Shown: piece by piece, positions 43,627 to 51,909 of the stretch
Layout of the letters: each line of letters begins with the position of its first letter
Numbering within the stretch: position 1 is the stretch's first letter
Origin: an uncultured Lachnospiraceae bacterium
GTDB taxonomy: Bacteria > Bacillota > Clostridia > Lachnospirales > Lachnospiraceae
Direction: 5' to 3'
DNA length: 64,000 nucleotides
NCBI GenBank assembly: GCA_910576815.1
Contig: CAJTKA010000009.1
Location: 34,346 to 98,345, forward strand
Program-made: the position numbers and the translations under genes
Notes under the pieces: generated by a model
Told to the model about the DNA's origin: nothing
Databases searched by the model: none
What the model saw: the letters and a program-made list of their open reading frames with translations, nothing else

Positions 43627-44616
43627 ATGAAACTGATTATACAAATACCCTGCTATAACGAGGCGGAAACACTGGAGATTGCGCTTAACGAACTGCCCAA
43701 GCAAATCGACGGCGTGGACGAGATCGAGTATCTGATCATCAACGACGGCAGTGACGACGATACGGAGAAAGTGGCACTGGACTGGGGCGTACACTATATT
43801 GTGCACTTTAAGCGGAATCTGGGCTTGGCCAAAGGTTTTTTGGCAGGGATCGATCTGGCGCTGCGCCACGGTGCGGACATTATTGTCAATACGGATGCGG
43901 ACAACCAGTACTGCGGCTCGGATATTGAAAAGCTGATTCAACCGATCCTGGACCGTGAGGCGGATATTGTGATCGGCGAGCGGCCCATTGAGGACAACGC
44001 AGAGTTTTCTTATATAAAGAAAAAATTGCAGCGATTCGGCAGTTTTGTGGTGAGACTGGCGTCCAAGACCGACATTCCCGATGCACCCAGCGGTTTTCGT
44101 GCCTACAGCCGAAAGGCGGCCATGCGTGTGAATGTACATAATGAATATACCTACACGCTGGAGACCATCGTACAGGCGGGCAGAAATAAGATGGCCATTA
44201 CCTCTGTGCCTGTGAAGACCAACCCGGAATTGCGCAAGTCAAGACTGATGCACTCTATATTTGATTACGTAAAGAAGTCGATGCTGACGATTTTACGGGC
44301 GGTGCTGATGTATAGACCTTTACGCGTGTTTACCCTTTTGGGTTCCATTTCCATGGCAGGCGGTATTGCGATTGGTATCAGGTTTTTGATTTTCTATTTT
44401 CAGGGAAACGGCGGGGGGCATACCCAATCGCTGATTCTGGCGGCGATGCTGATCATTATCGGCAGTCAGACCTTTGTCGCGGGATTACAGGCTGACATCA
44501 TTTCGGCAAACAGAAAGCTCCTGGAAGATATTCAGTTTCGGGTAAAAAAGCTGGAATTAGGGCTGTTAGATCCGGACGGGAAGGCAAAAGGGAAAGAAGG
44601 TGAGGAGCAGAATTAG
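43627..44616 (+). CDS. GT2 polyprenyl-phosphate glycosyltransferase (DPM1/GtrB-like)
   Basis: 329 residues. The N-terminal GT2 domain (about 1-230) has IPCYNEAETLE, INDGSDDDT and the DxD motif NTDADNQY. Two C-terminal transmembrane helices (about 235-300) and a short charged tail follow, as in GtrB-type enzymes. It likely transfers a sugar from a nucleotide donor to undecaprenyl phosphate at the inner face, for use by the preceding GT-C-like protein. GGAGG precedes the ATG. Confidence 0.88.
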   Translation: MKLIIQIPCYNEAETLEIALNELPKQIDGVDEIEYLIINDGSDDDTEKVALDWGVHYIVHFKRNLGLAKGFLAGIDLALRHGADIIVNTDADNQYCGSDIEKLIQPILDREADIVIGERPIEDNAEFSYIKKKLQRFGSFVVRLASKTDIPDAPSGFRAYSRKAAMRVNVHNEYTYTLETIVQAGRNKMAITSVPVKTNPELRKSRLMHSIFDYVKKSMLTILRAVLMYRPLRVFTLLGSISMAGGIAIGIRFLIFYFQGNGGGHTQSLILAAMLIIIGSQTFVAGLQADIISANRKLLEDIQFRVKKLELGLLDPDGKAKGKEGEEQN

Positions 44617-44696
44617 TTAATATTTGGGCATTGTGTTGTATTTGCAGGCGAAATGGAGACAGAATGCACAAAAATGTATTTTTTTCAGGACAACGC

Positions 44697-44725
44697 TTGT
44701 TAAACCAAAAACACAGGTTTATAAT
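44697..44725 (+). promoter_or_regulatory. Strong promoter of the expressed surface-protein gene
   Basis: TTGTTA (44697-44702) and consensus TATAAT (44720-44725) are spaced by 17 nt, about 50 nt before the ATG. It lies outside the predicted invertible segment, so it would always drive whichever cassette is in place. Confidence 0.85.
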
Positions 44726-44775
44726 CAATGATAGTGTTAATAAGTATCACAATAATAAAGTGGAGGAGAGAGACA

Positions 44776-47589
44776 ATGAGAAGTGTGAAAAAGTTGCTTA
44801 AAAAAGCAATGGTGTTTACGCTGACGGCAGCTATGTTGGTGGGAACACCATTGACGGCATCGGCAGCGCCTCTTAACAGTGTGTATAGTATCGGAGACCA
44901 CTGGGGCGGTCAGTGGGATGATGGCGATGACAGCAGCCATACCGGTACCGTTACAAACACGGCGACGACTACGCAGTCCGGTGTGTTAAAGGACAATGAG
45001 ACGAAGATCATAGGCATTGCCCTTGATAAGAAGCATCTGGATATGGAAAAGGATAAGCAGGATACCTTAACTGCCACGATCCTTACGGATACCACTGAGG
45101 GCGAGTTGAAGCTTAAATATGGTGAAGAAGGGACCGAGAAGGCTCTGAAAGTGCTCGCGAGTATGATTCGCTGGGAAGTACAGAATGCAGACGGCGAGGT
45201 TGACGGCACGACGAATAAGACGCTCAGCATCCGCGTAACCAATGCGGGCGATGCCAGTCAGGTAACCCTGAATCCCAGAATGGGTACAAAAGCCGGCAAG
45301 GACATGATCGTAAGGGCTTATATCGAAGGATCATGGTATATTGACGAAAATGGAGATATACAAGAACTGTCTACAAATAAGACTGACGGTATTTCCGCAG
45401 AGGCTACCGTATCCATCAAGGAGTATACCAAGAATCTGTCTTGGAAAGATGGCAAGAACGAGACCGAGACTTATGTAAAACATACGCTTGATTTGGGCGA
45501 GCTGCTTGTGCGCGATCCTGAGACTGCGAACGACACCATTACATGGACCTCGACAGACACTAAGGTCGCTACGGTTAACGCACAGGGTGTAGTGAGTGTT
45601 AAGAAAACAGGTAGCTGCAAGATCATTGCGATGGGTGAGCTGAAGGGCGCTAAGGCAGTGCGTACTCTCACCATTACAGCAGGCGTACCTGTGAGTAAGA
45701 TCGAGATTTATAAGAAGTCTGCCCTGAATACCGAGGGCGCAACTGTTCTTAAGAAAATTGAATGGGATTTAAAAGATTTTCAGGGATATAAGGCTTCTGA
45801 AGAGTTGGCAGTTAAGACATACGCTACGGTAAAGGGTGTCGTTGTTAAAGCCAGCAACCCGAAAGAAGCAGCAACCAGTACAGATGATGCTAAGAAACAG
45901 GCAAATGGCAATCTTGTTACCGGAAATCTTCAGTTACCGGATGGCGCAGAGTATTATCTGTTAAAAGAGGGCAGCAAAACGGAGCTTTCTGCAAAGCAGA
46001 CTGTGCATATTACCGATACTATCACATGGTCTTCCAATAAGCCCGCAATTGCGGACGTAAGTGCGACCAGCGGAGATAAGACGAAGGTTTCTACTAAGGG
46101 TACGCTTGGAACTGCCAGCATTACGGCAAAAGCTTCCAGCGGTAAGAATGCCAAGGTTTCAGTTGTTGTGAAGGGCAGCTTGGATAAGCTTTCTATTTCC
46201 GGCATCAACAACGGTGATACACTGTATTCCGGCCAGACCAAAGAATTAGTTGCCGTAAAGAAGCCTGAAGGTTCAAAAGACGGCGTGAAGTGGTCTATTG
46301 CGAAGATCGACGGCAAGGCTCATCCGAATGTAACGATCAACAATAAGGGTAAACTGACTGTTAAGCCTCAGTTAAAGACAGATAAAGAAGCATATTCGAA
46401 AGCTACAATTATTCTGGAATCGGCAAAGAAGACGGACGGTGTGCCGAATGTAACGGCACAGTCTGTGACGATCAACTTAAAGCAGACCAGCATTAAGAGT
46501 ATTTCCATTACGGATGAGACAATTGATAAGACTGTTGCGGCCGTAACATATGCGGATGACAAGACGAATAAAAAATCAGGCGAGGTCAAGAACCAGTCAG
46601 TAACCATTCAGGTACCGTTGGGCCACAGCTTCAAGGCGACGGTAGGTGCAGGTGCAGGTATTGCGAGCGGTGTAGACAATGATGCACTGTTAAGCACACT
46701 GGATTGGGCTTCCAGCGATAAGAAGGCTGTTGACATTGTCGATGCGGGTGCAGGCAGGAAGAAGATTGTTGCTAAGGCAGCAGGCAAGACAAATATTACG
46801 GTGACCGCTCTTCGCGGAACCCTGAAAAATGACGGCTCTGTAAAGAAATTTAGCAAGATCAAAGTTAGCTTTAAGGTAGTAGTGACACAGCCTGTTCAGA
46901 CCATGACCATGAATAAGCCTGAGGTAACATTGGCTTATCAGCCGAAGTCAAAGAGCGATGTGACGCCAAAGTCTCAGGACGTTGCTCTGAAAGTTACGCT
47001 TGGTCCGAAGGGTGTAAAGACGAACGCTGAGAAACTTACGTGGAGCGTTGAGAAGACAAAGGGTACTGCGGATGGAACAGAGGTTCCTAAGATTGGAAAG
47101 GAAGCGAATGCAAAGCCTACCGACAAACTGAATGCAAAATTTAAGTTGGTGGCTCCGAAGGTTGGCGATGAGTATGTTGTAACGGCTAAGTCTTCCACAG
47201 GTGTTGTGGCAACATCTACGATCAAGATCGTTCAGAAGACAGTAGGCGTGGAGATGTCATCTCAGTCTGCATTAGGAAGCGACAATAAGCCGGTAATCTT
47301 TAAAGAAGGTAATGCAAACAATAAGAAAGCCATTGAGATTGGTGATTCCTTCCGGATTTACAGCTTCGTCAATGTCGGCGAAAGCGCTGCGAAGCCGTCT
47401 TGGAAAGCAGCAGGTTCGGAGAACACAATTGAGGGTGTGACTTACAGTGCGAACAAGAAGGGTATCGTATCCATTGACAAAGACGGTAATGTAGTTGGTC
47501 TTGGTAAGGGTACTGTTAAGATCACGGCGAAGACTCCGATGGGTAAGTCAAAAACGATTACGGTAGTTGTAAATATTCCTACCAACTAA
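44776..47589 (+). CDS. Secreted Ig-like (BIG2-type) surface protein, expressed cassette A
   Basis: 937 residues. A signal peptide (1-30, ending ASA before APLNS) leads to a Lys/Thr/Ser-rich, all-beta protein with repeated bacterial Ig-like group 2 units. Clear ones are near residues 254-305 (DTITWTSTDTKVATV), 415-467 (DTITWSSNKPAIADV), 637-702 and 875-937 (KGTVKITAKTPMGKS). No LPXTG or SLH motif is seen, so anchoring is unknown. GGAGGAG is 7 nt before the ATG. Codons 5-16 coincide with a near-identical inverted copy in the silent - strand gene, so this body appears to be one of two exchangeable cassettes. Confidence 0.9.
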   Translation: MRSVKKLLKKAMVFTLTAAMLVGTPLTASAAPLNSVYSIGDHWGGQWDDGDDSSHTGTVTNTATTTQSGVLKDNETKIIGIALDKKHLDMEKDKQDTLTATILTDTTEGELKLKYGEEGTEKALKVLASMIRWEVQNADGEVDGTTNKTLSIRVTNAGDASQVTLNPRMGTKAGKDMIVRAYIEGSWYIDENGDIQELSTNKTDGISAEATVSIKEYTKNLSWKDGKNETETYVKHTLDLGELLVRDPETANDTITWTSTDTKVATVNAQGVVSVKKTGSCKIIAMGELKGAKAVRTLTITAGVPVSKIEIYKKSALNTEGATVLKKIEWDLKDFQGYKASEELAVKTYATVKGVVVKASNPKEAATSTDDAKKQANGNLVTGNLQLPDGAEYYLLKEGSKTELSAKQTVHITDTITWSSNKPAIADVSATSGDKTKVSTKGTLGTASITAKASSGKNAKVSVVVKGSLDKLSISGINNGDTLYSGQTKELVAVKKPEGSKDGVKWSIAKIDGKAHPNVTINNKGKLTVKPQLKTDKEAYSKATIILESAKKTDGVPNVTAQSVTINLKQTSIKSISITDETIDKTVAAVTYADDKTNKKSGEVKNQSVTIQVPLGHSFKATVGAGAGIASGVDNDALLSTLDWASSDKKAVDIVDAGAGRKKIVAKAAGKTNITVTALRGTLKNDGSVKKFSKIKVSFKVVVTQPVQTMTMNKPEVTLAYQPKSKSDVTPKSQDVALKVTLGPKGVKTNAEKLTWSVEKTKGTADGTEVPKIGKEANAKPTDKLNAKFKLVAPKVGDEYVVTAKSSTGVVATSTIKIVQKTVGVEMSSQSALGSDNKPVIFKEGNANNKKAIEIGDSFRIYSFVNVGESAAKPSWKAAGSENTIEGVTYSANKKGIVSIDKDGNVVGLGKGTVKITAKTPMGKSKTITVVVNIPTN
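44780..44820 (+). repeat. Candidate recombination site, expressed side
   Basis: Inside codons 2-15 of cassette A. GAAAAAG (44787-44793) followed by TTGCTT (44794-44799) is identical to the silent copy. After one mismatch at 44800, a further 20 nt (44801-44820) are identical. Weaker similarity continues through the signal peptide. Left arm GAAGTGT only half matches the silent site. Confidence 0.75.
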
Positions 47590-47614
47590 GCTATAAGAAA
47601 ATGTAATAGATACC

Positions 47615-47655
47615 AAAAAGGCAGTGTTCCAATTGGAACACTGCCTTTTCTTTAT
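47615..47655. terminator. Bidirectional terminator between the two surface cassettes
   Basis: A 15-bp near-perfect stem (47616-47630 with 47635-47649) around loop AATT, with A-rich and T-rich flanks on either side, so it works in both directions. It ends both convergent surface genes. Confidence 0.92.
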
Positions 47656-47684
47656 CACTTTTGACTTGTTCATTTCATATGCCA

Positions 47685-50681
47685 TCAATTAGATGATGGT
47701 TTCTGAACTTCAATCGTAACCTTATTGGACTTGTTCAAGGCTGTCTTAGCGGTAATTGTGACTTTACCATATCCGACAGGATATACTGTTACGGTACCAT
47801 CTTCATTTTCTACGATATTAACAATATTCTTTTTGTTTACCGTATAGGTGATGGTATTTTCGGTTGCATCCGTCCCGGGAACATGATACTCAGGTTTCTG
47901 AGTCGTTCCCAAATCAATCAGCGGTTTCATGGTAACCGTCTCTTCAAGGTCGATTGTCTTTTTCCCGTTATTATTCTTTGCTCCTGTAACCCACTGAGTA
48001 TTGTCAACAGTGATTGTGCCATCTGCTGTAGTATAGTCGGAAACCAATGCAAGTTTCTTTGTATCCTTTACTACCTCTACTCTGCACTTAGCTGTATATC
48101 CGCTCGGGATGCTTGCCTTGATCTCAAAGACATCTCCTGCCACAACATCACCAAGTTTAACACTCGCATTAGCTGCAGTTACTCGATTTGTGGTGTTGTT
48201 TTTATAGACAGGCTGCCAAGTAAGGTTAGCGTTTGTTCCTTCTATCTTTCTATAATCCCAGCTAACATCCGTTTTTCTAAATCCCTTCGGGTTAAGAACT
48301 GCGGCAACAGAAACAGATGCATTCTTCTTAGGCTTCATCACAATCTGTGTCTTTTTCAGCGTAAGCGATGTAGCAGGCTGTTCCACGGTAATCTTAAAGT
48401 TGGTGTTGATTACCTTTGCATTTTTCCTGTTCGTCTTGTCAACACAAATTCCACTGACAGTTATCGTCGCATTTCCCTTTGCTTTTGCAGTAATCTTTAC
48501 TGTCTTGCCGTCTGCCGCGGGTGCCAAATCAACTACCTTGGCATTGGATGTTTTCCAGCTCAGCGTTGAGGCTGCTTCATAATCACTCTCGTCACTCGCT
48601 TTTGCGATTACGTTATAGGTCTTGCCCTTAGGAATGCTGATCGTTGTGCTTTTCTTGATTTTTGTAGTATCACTCAGACCGATGGTAGTCTTATTTTTTA
48701 TAAAGCTAACACCGCCATTAGGCTTACGATCCGCCTTTACGCACGCAACCGTGACATCATTATCCGTAACACGGATTTCATCAATACTGCTCTGCTTCAG
48801 ACTGACTTTCACGGGTTCAGCATACCAAGGCTCCTCACCTGTTGCGCCCAATTTACTCTTATTCTTTACAGTCTTTAAGCCTACATAAATATCCTCGAGG
48901 TGGGCTGCATCCAGCTTGTTGCTGATCGTCAGGACACCTTTGTTATTGATTTTTACATTCTTTAACAGAGCTTTATTATTATCATCAGTACCCTTGATTT
49001 CATTGTACTTATCGGTTCCGCTGCCACCCTTGGCAATATACCATTTTACGGCATCCTTATTCTGAATTTCAGTATTTTTTACACTGAAAGCCAATTTCTT
49101 CGCCGTAAGCTGCATACTCTGTCCGGAATAGGCAGGACTCTTTGCACCCGTGATTTTAAGGCCGCCCATCGTAGCTTTCACATCAGCAGTAAATTTCGCG
49201 CTCTTTCCGTTAGACGCCTTTACGGTAATGGTAGCCTTGCCCAGTCCACGCGCTTCCACCGTTGCCGAAGCTTTCTTCGCAGCACCCTGTTTGTTACGTT
49301 CTTTCGTCACAACAGCAAAGGCCGGCTTGTTAGAAGTCCATGTGAGTACATCCGTTATGTCTACTGTGTCTGATTTAAGAGTTTTCTTTGTACTATCTGT
49401 CGGGGCAAAATATGTCGTGCCGTCTTCAATGTCGAATTTCTTTGTGACATATTTTTCGTTCGTTCCGGTTCCAGTTTTCCGTGCGGTTTCCATGCTTGTT
49501 GCAGGGACATCTTTGCCACCCACTTTCTCCGCCGCGACGGCTGCCTCTACCTTAGCATACATCTTCACCGCGAAATTTTTGGAAAGCAGATCTTTCTTAC
49601 CCACATCCAGACCTACAATATTCTTAGGTGTCAAAGATGTAAGAGCCGTCTCCGTACCGTCTGCACCAACTTCGCAGATCTCAATCTTAGATGCAGCCAC
49701 GCCCTCTTTAATAGTATACGCCCATTCTGCCTTTTTACCTTTTTCATTTACTGCAATGATACTTCCGGATGTACCTTTCTTCTTGAAAGTAACAATGCCT
49801 GCCGCCGTAACGCTGGCGCTCTGTGAATTGCTTGAGGTCCATGTGATGGTATCGTTTGCAGTCTTGGGATCACGGGCAAGATACTTGCTCAGATCCAACG
49901 TATGCTTGAAATATGCCACAGGAGCTGCGGATTCTGTATCATCATTCTTGCCGTTCTGATTCCAGTCAAACCACAACTCTTTTGAGTATTCCTTCACAAA
50001 CACTTTAGCGTCTGCCTGATAAACGTGTTCTTCGCCGCCAAGTTCTTGCTTTATTCCTATAATCTTGCCGTCCTCATCCTTTACAATCTCACCTTTGCCA
50101 TCATCTTCTCGCTCAAACTGATAATAATACCGCCCGTCAATCGAAGCTCTGACGATCATTTCCTCGCCGGCCTTCATGTTATTGGCGTGTTTCGGATTCA
50201 GAATAACGACAGAACGATCCGCTGCCTTAGCTTCAATTGCCAAGATTTGAGAAGGAACGTATGCGCCTTTCGATCCCTCGCTGCCATCATAGTGGAATAC
50301 TTCCCATTTAATCTTCTTGTTGAGCGCTTTACGAACGGCTTCCTCCGCCTTAGGATCATCAAAGTTATCCAGCACGACCGTCGCCGTAATCTTCTGGCGC
50401 TTTTCCTCTGGAATATTCTTGTCTGCTACTACCGTGACATAACTCTGATCCAGAGTTATACCTAAAATTTTACCTTCATTTGTCTCCAACACGGAACTGC
50501 TGCTGCTGGTTTCCGTATCCGTATTGGTAACAGTCTGCGTAGGGGTATCCGAATTGCCGGTTTCATTCCCCGCACCATCCGAGATACTGAACACACTGTT
50601 TAAAGGCGCTGCCGATGCCGTAAGCGGTGTGCCAACCAGCATAGCCGCGGTCAACGTAAACACCATTGCTTTTTGAAGCAA
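47685..50681 (-). CDS. Silent Ig-like surface protein cassette B without its own start
   Basis: 998 codons read from a TTG at 50681; no ATG, ribosome site or promoter fits, and an in-frame TGA lies at about 50696-50694, just upstream. From LLQKAMVFTLTAAM onward it parallels cassette A: the same signal peptide, the same Ig-like blocks (NDTITWTSSNSQSASV) and a related C-terminus. Joining it at the site to the start of A would give MRSVKK-LLQKAMVF in frame, about 1,004 residues. It is best read as a stored, currently unexpressed alternative coat protein, not a dead gene, since the frame is intact over 3 kb. Confidence 0.85.
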   Translation of the reverse strand: MLQKAMVFTLTAAMLVGTPLTASAAPLNSVFSISDGAGNETGNSDTPTQTVTNTDTETSSSSSVLETNEGKILGITLDQSYVTVVADKNIPEEKRQKITATVVLDNFDDPKAEEAVRKALNKKIKWEVFHYDGSEGSKGAYVPSQILAIEAKAADRSVVILNPKHANNMKAGEEMIVRASIDGRYYYQFEREDDGKGEIVKDEDGKIIGIKQELGGEEHVYQADAKVFVKEYSKELWFDWNQNGKNDDTESAAPVAYFKHTLDLSKYLARDPKTANDTITWTSSNSQSASVTAAGIVTFKKKGTSGSIIAVNEKGKKAEWAYTIKEGVAASKIEICEVGADGTETALTSLTPKNIVGLDVGKKDLLSKNFAVKMYAKVEAAVAAEKVGGKDVPATSMETARKTGTGTNEKYVTKKFDIEDGTTYFAPTDSTKKTLKSDTVDITDVLTWTSNKPAFAVVTKERNKQGAAKKASATVEARGLGKATITVKASNGKSAKFTADVKATMGGLKITGAKSPAYSGQSMQLTAKKLAFSVKNTEIQNKDAVKWYIAKGGSGTDKYNEIKGTDDNNKALLKNVKINNKGVLTISNKLDAAHLEDIYVGLKTVKNKSKLGATGEEPWYAEPVKVSLKQSSIDEIRVTDNDVTVACVKADRKPNGGVSFIKNKTTIGLSDTTKIKKSTTISIPKGKTYNVIAKASDESDYEAASTLSWKTSNAKVVDLAPAADGKTVKITAKAKGNATITVSGICVDKTNRKNAKVINTNFKITVEQPATSLTLKKTQIVMKPKKNASVSVAAVLNPKGFRKTDVSWDYRKIEGTNANLTWQPVYKNNTTNRVTAANASVKLGDVVAGDVFEIKASIPSGYTAKCRVEVVKDTKKLALVSDYTTADGTITVDNTQWVTGAKNNNGKKTIDLEETVTMKPLIDLGTTQKPEYHVPGTDATENTITYTVNKKNIVNIVENEDGTVTVYPVGYGKVTITAKTALNKSNKVTIEVQKPSSN

Positions 50682-50695
50682 CTTTTTCTTGCTTC
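50655..50695 (-). repeat. Candidate recombination site, silent side
   Basis: On the minus strand, GAAGCAA (50695-50689) and TTGCTTC (50681-50675) are perfect inverted arms around the 7-bp spacer GAAAAAG (50688-50682). This is the usual layout of a tyrosine-recombinase core. It is inverted relative to 44780-44820 and starts 7 nt beyond the recombinase stop. Confidence 0.75.
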
Positions 50696-50701
50696 AGGTT
50701 T

Positions 50702-51691
50702 TTAGAGTATTTTCAGTTTCTTTTCGATACTTCGGACCTCCTTTGCCTTTTCTTCATCCGTCACATGGACATAAAGATTCATGGTAACACCGATGTTTGA
50801 ATGGCCCAAAATCATTTGCAGAGTTTTGGGGCGCATACCACCTTCAATACACCGCGTGGCAAAGGTATGCCGTAAAACGTGCATGGAAAAACGCTCGATT
50901 CCCACTTTGTCACAATAATAAAACAGCTTGGAGTCGTAGGTACTGTTTGTGGTGGGAGTACCATTTTTGCAGAGAAAAACATGGTCCGAAAATTCTGTTG
51001 AACAGATATTTTGAGAAAGTAACTTTTCTTTTTGGTTTTTTAAGATATTTATGGCTTCCTGCGTTAAGGGAACGTCTCTGACACTGTTTTTGGTTTTGGG
51101 CTCCCCGATCGACCATCTGCCTGCGGAGTGCTGGTATTCCATAGTCCTGCGGATGTGCAGGATCCGCTTTTCAAAATCCACGTCTGTCCAGCGCAGGCCG
51201 ATCATTTCTCCGGTACGAAGCCCCGTTTGCAAAAGCAGAGCGTACTGGTTGTAACTGCTTGTTCCTTTTATGGTTTTCAGGAACAGCTTTTGCTCCTCAA
51301 TCGTCAATGCCCGCATTGTCTTTGCTTTTTTGCCGCCCGTACATTTCACACTTTTTGTGACCGGGTTTTTAGCGAGCAGTTCATTTTCCACTGCGCTGTC
51401 AAACATCATCCGCATGACAAGTCTGGTCTGTTCAATCACGGAATTAGAATATCTGCTTGCCATCTGATTGAGGACAGTTTGACAGTGTAACGGCTTGATT
51501 TCTCTTAACAACATATTACCGATTGACGGACTGATATTCCTTTTATATCGTTCATTATAATTTCTTTTGGTGTTGAAGCGGATATTTTTACCCTTGATGT
51601 TTTCAATCCAATAATAGTACCAGGTATCCGCCGTGTGAGCTTCGAGCGATGTGATGTTTTCCTGTTCTTGTCCTTTTAAGTCATTACCCAT
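50702..51691 (-). CDS. Tyrosine recombinase (phage-integrase family)
   Basis: Site-specific recombinase of 329 residues from the ATG at 51691, which has GAGGAG about 9 nt upstream; the frame extends to a TTG at 51844. An N-terminal SAM-like core-binding domain (about 20-110) is followed by the catalytic domain with R159 in TGLRTGEMIGLRW, K201, H271-x-x-R274 (HVLRHTFATR), H297 and nucleophile Y307 (NLYVHV). All catalytic residues are present. No excisionase, phage or conjugation genes are nearby. It lies immediately beside the silent surface cassette's site, so it is the probable catalyst of the inversion. Confidence 0.93.
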   Translation of the reverse strand: MGNDLKGQEQENITSLEAHTADTWYYYWIENIKGKNIRFNTKRNYNERYKRNISPSIGNMLLREIKPLHCQTVLNQMASRYSNSVIEQTRLVMRMMFDSAVENELLAKNPVTKSVKCTGGKKAKTMRALTIEEQKLFLKTIKGTSSYNQYALLLQTGLRTGEMIGLRWTDVDFEKRILHIRRTMEYQHSAGRWSIGEPKTKNSVRDVPLTQEAINILKNQKEKLLSQNICSTEFSDHVFLCKNGTPTTNSTYDSKLFYYCDKVGIERFSMHVLRHTFATRCIEGGMRPKTLQMILGHSNIGVTMNLYVHVTDEEKAKEVRSIEKKLKIL

Positions 51692-51846
51692 GGTTAAGTT
51701 CTCCTCATCTGCATAATCTACAAAATGTCTTCTGTAGCGTTTGTGAATAGTTGATTTTCCATATTGTATCATAAAAAAGGAGGCGGCTGTAGTGAAAAAG
51801 GGCTTGAGCAGCCCAATGCAAAGTGATAGGATTTTGGCCTTCAATA

Positions 51847-51875
51847 TTTACAAGTGATGTGTAGTGTGATATTCT
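51847..51875 (+). promoter_or_regulatory. Possible promoter for the GT4 gene
   Basis: TTTACA (51847-51852) and TATTCT (51870-51875) are spaced by 17 nt in the divergent gap between the recombinase and the glycosyltransferase. The -10 is weak. A second -10-like TATAAA lies just downstream. Confidence 0.5.
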
Positions 51876-51909
51876 CACTATAAATTAAAATGTAGAGAAT
51901 GGCGAATAT

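Noticed and set aside
50655..50681. TTG at 50681 as a working start for the silent surface gene
   Set aside because: No ribosome site lies upstream and the signal peptide would lose its basic start; the paralogue shows that the true start lies across the site.
50702..51691. Recombinase as the integrase of a prophage or conjugative element
   Set aside because: No phage, relaxase, excisionase, att duplication or tRNA junction is nearby; the neighbours are surface and glycan genes.
51794..51816. Possible third recombination site (GAAAAAG followed by GCTT) upstream of the recombinase
   Set aside because: Only the A-rich spacer and a few bases match; the arms differ and it also reads as a simple small GGGCT/AGCCC hairpin, so chance is likely.
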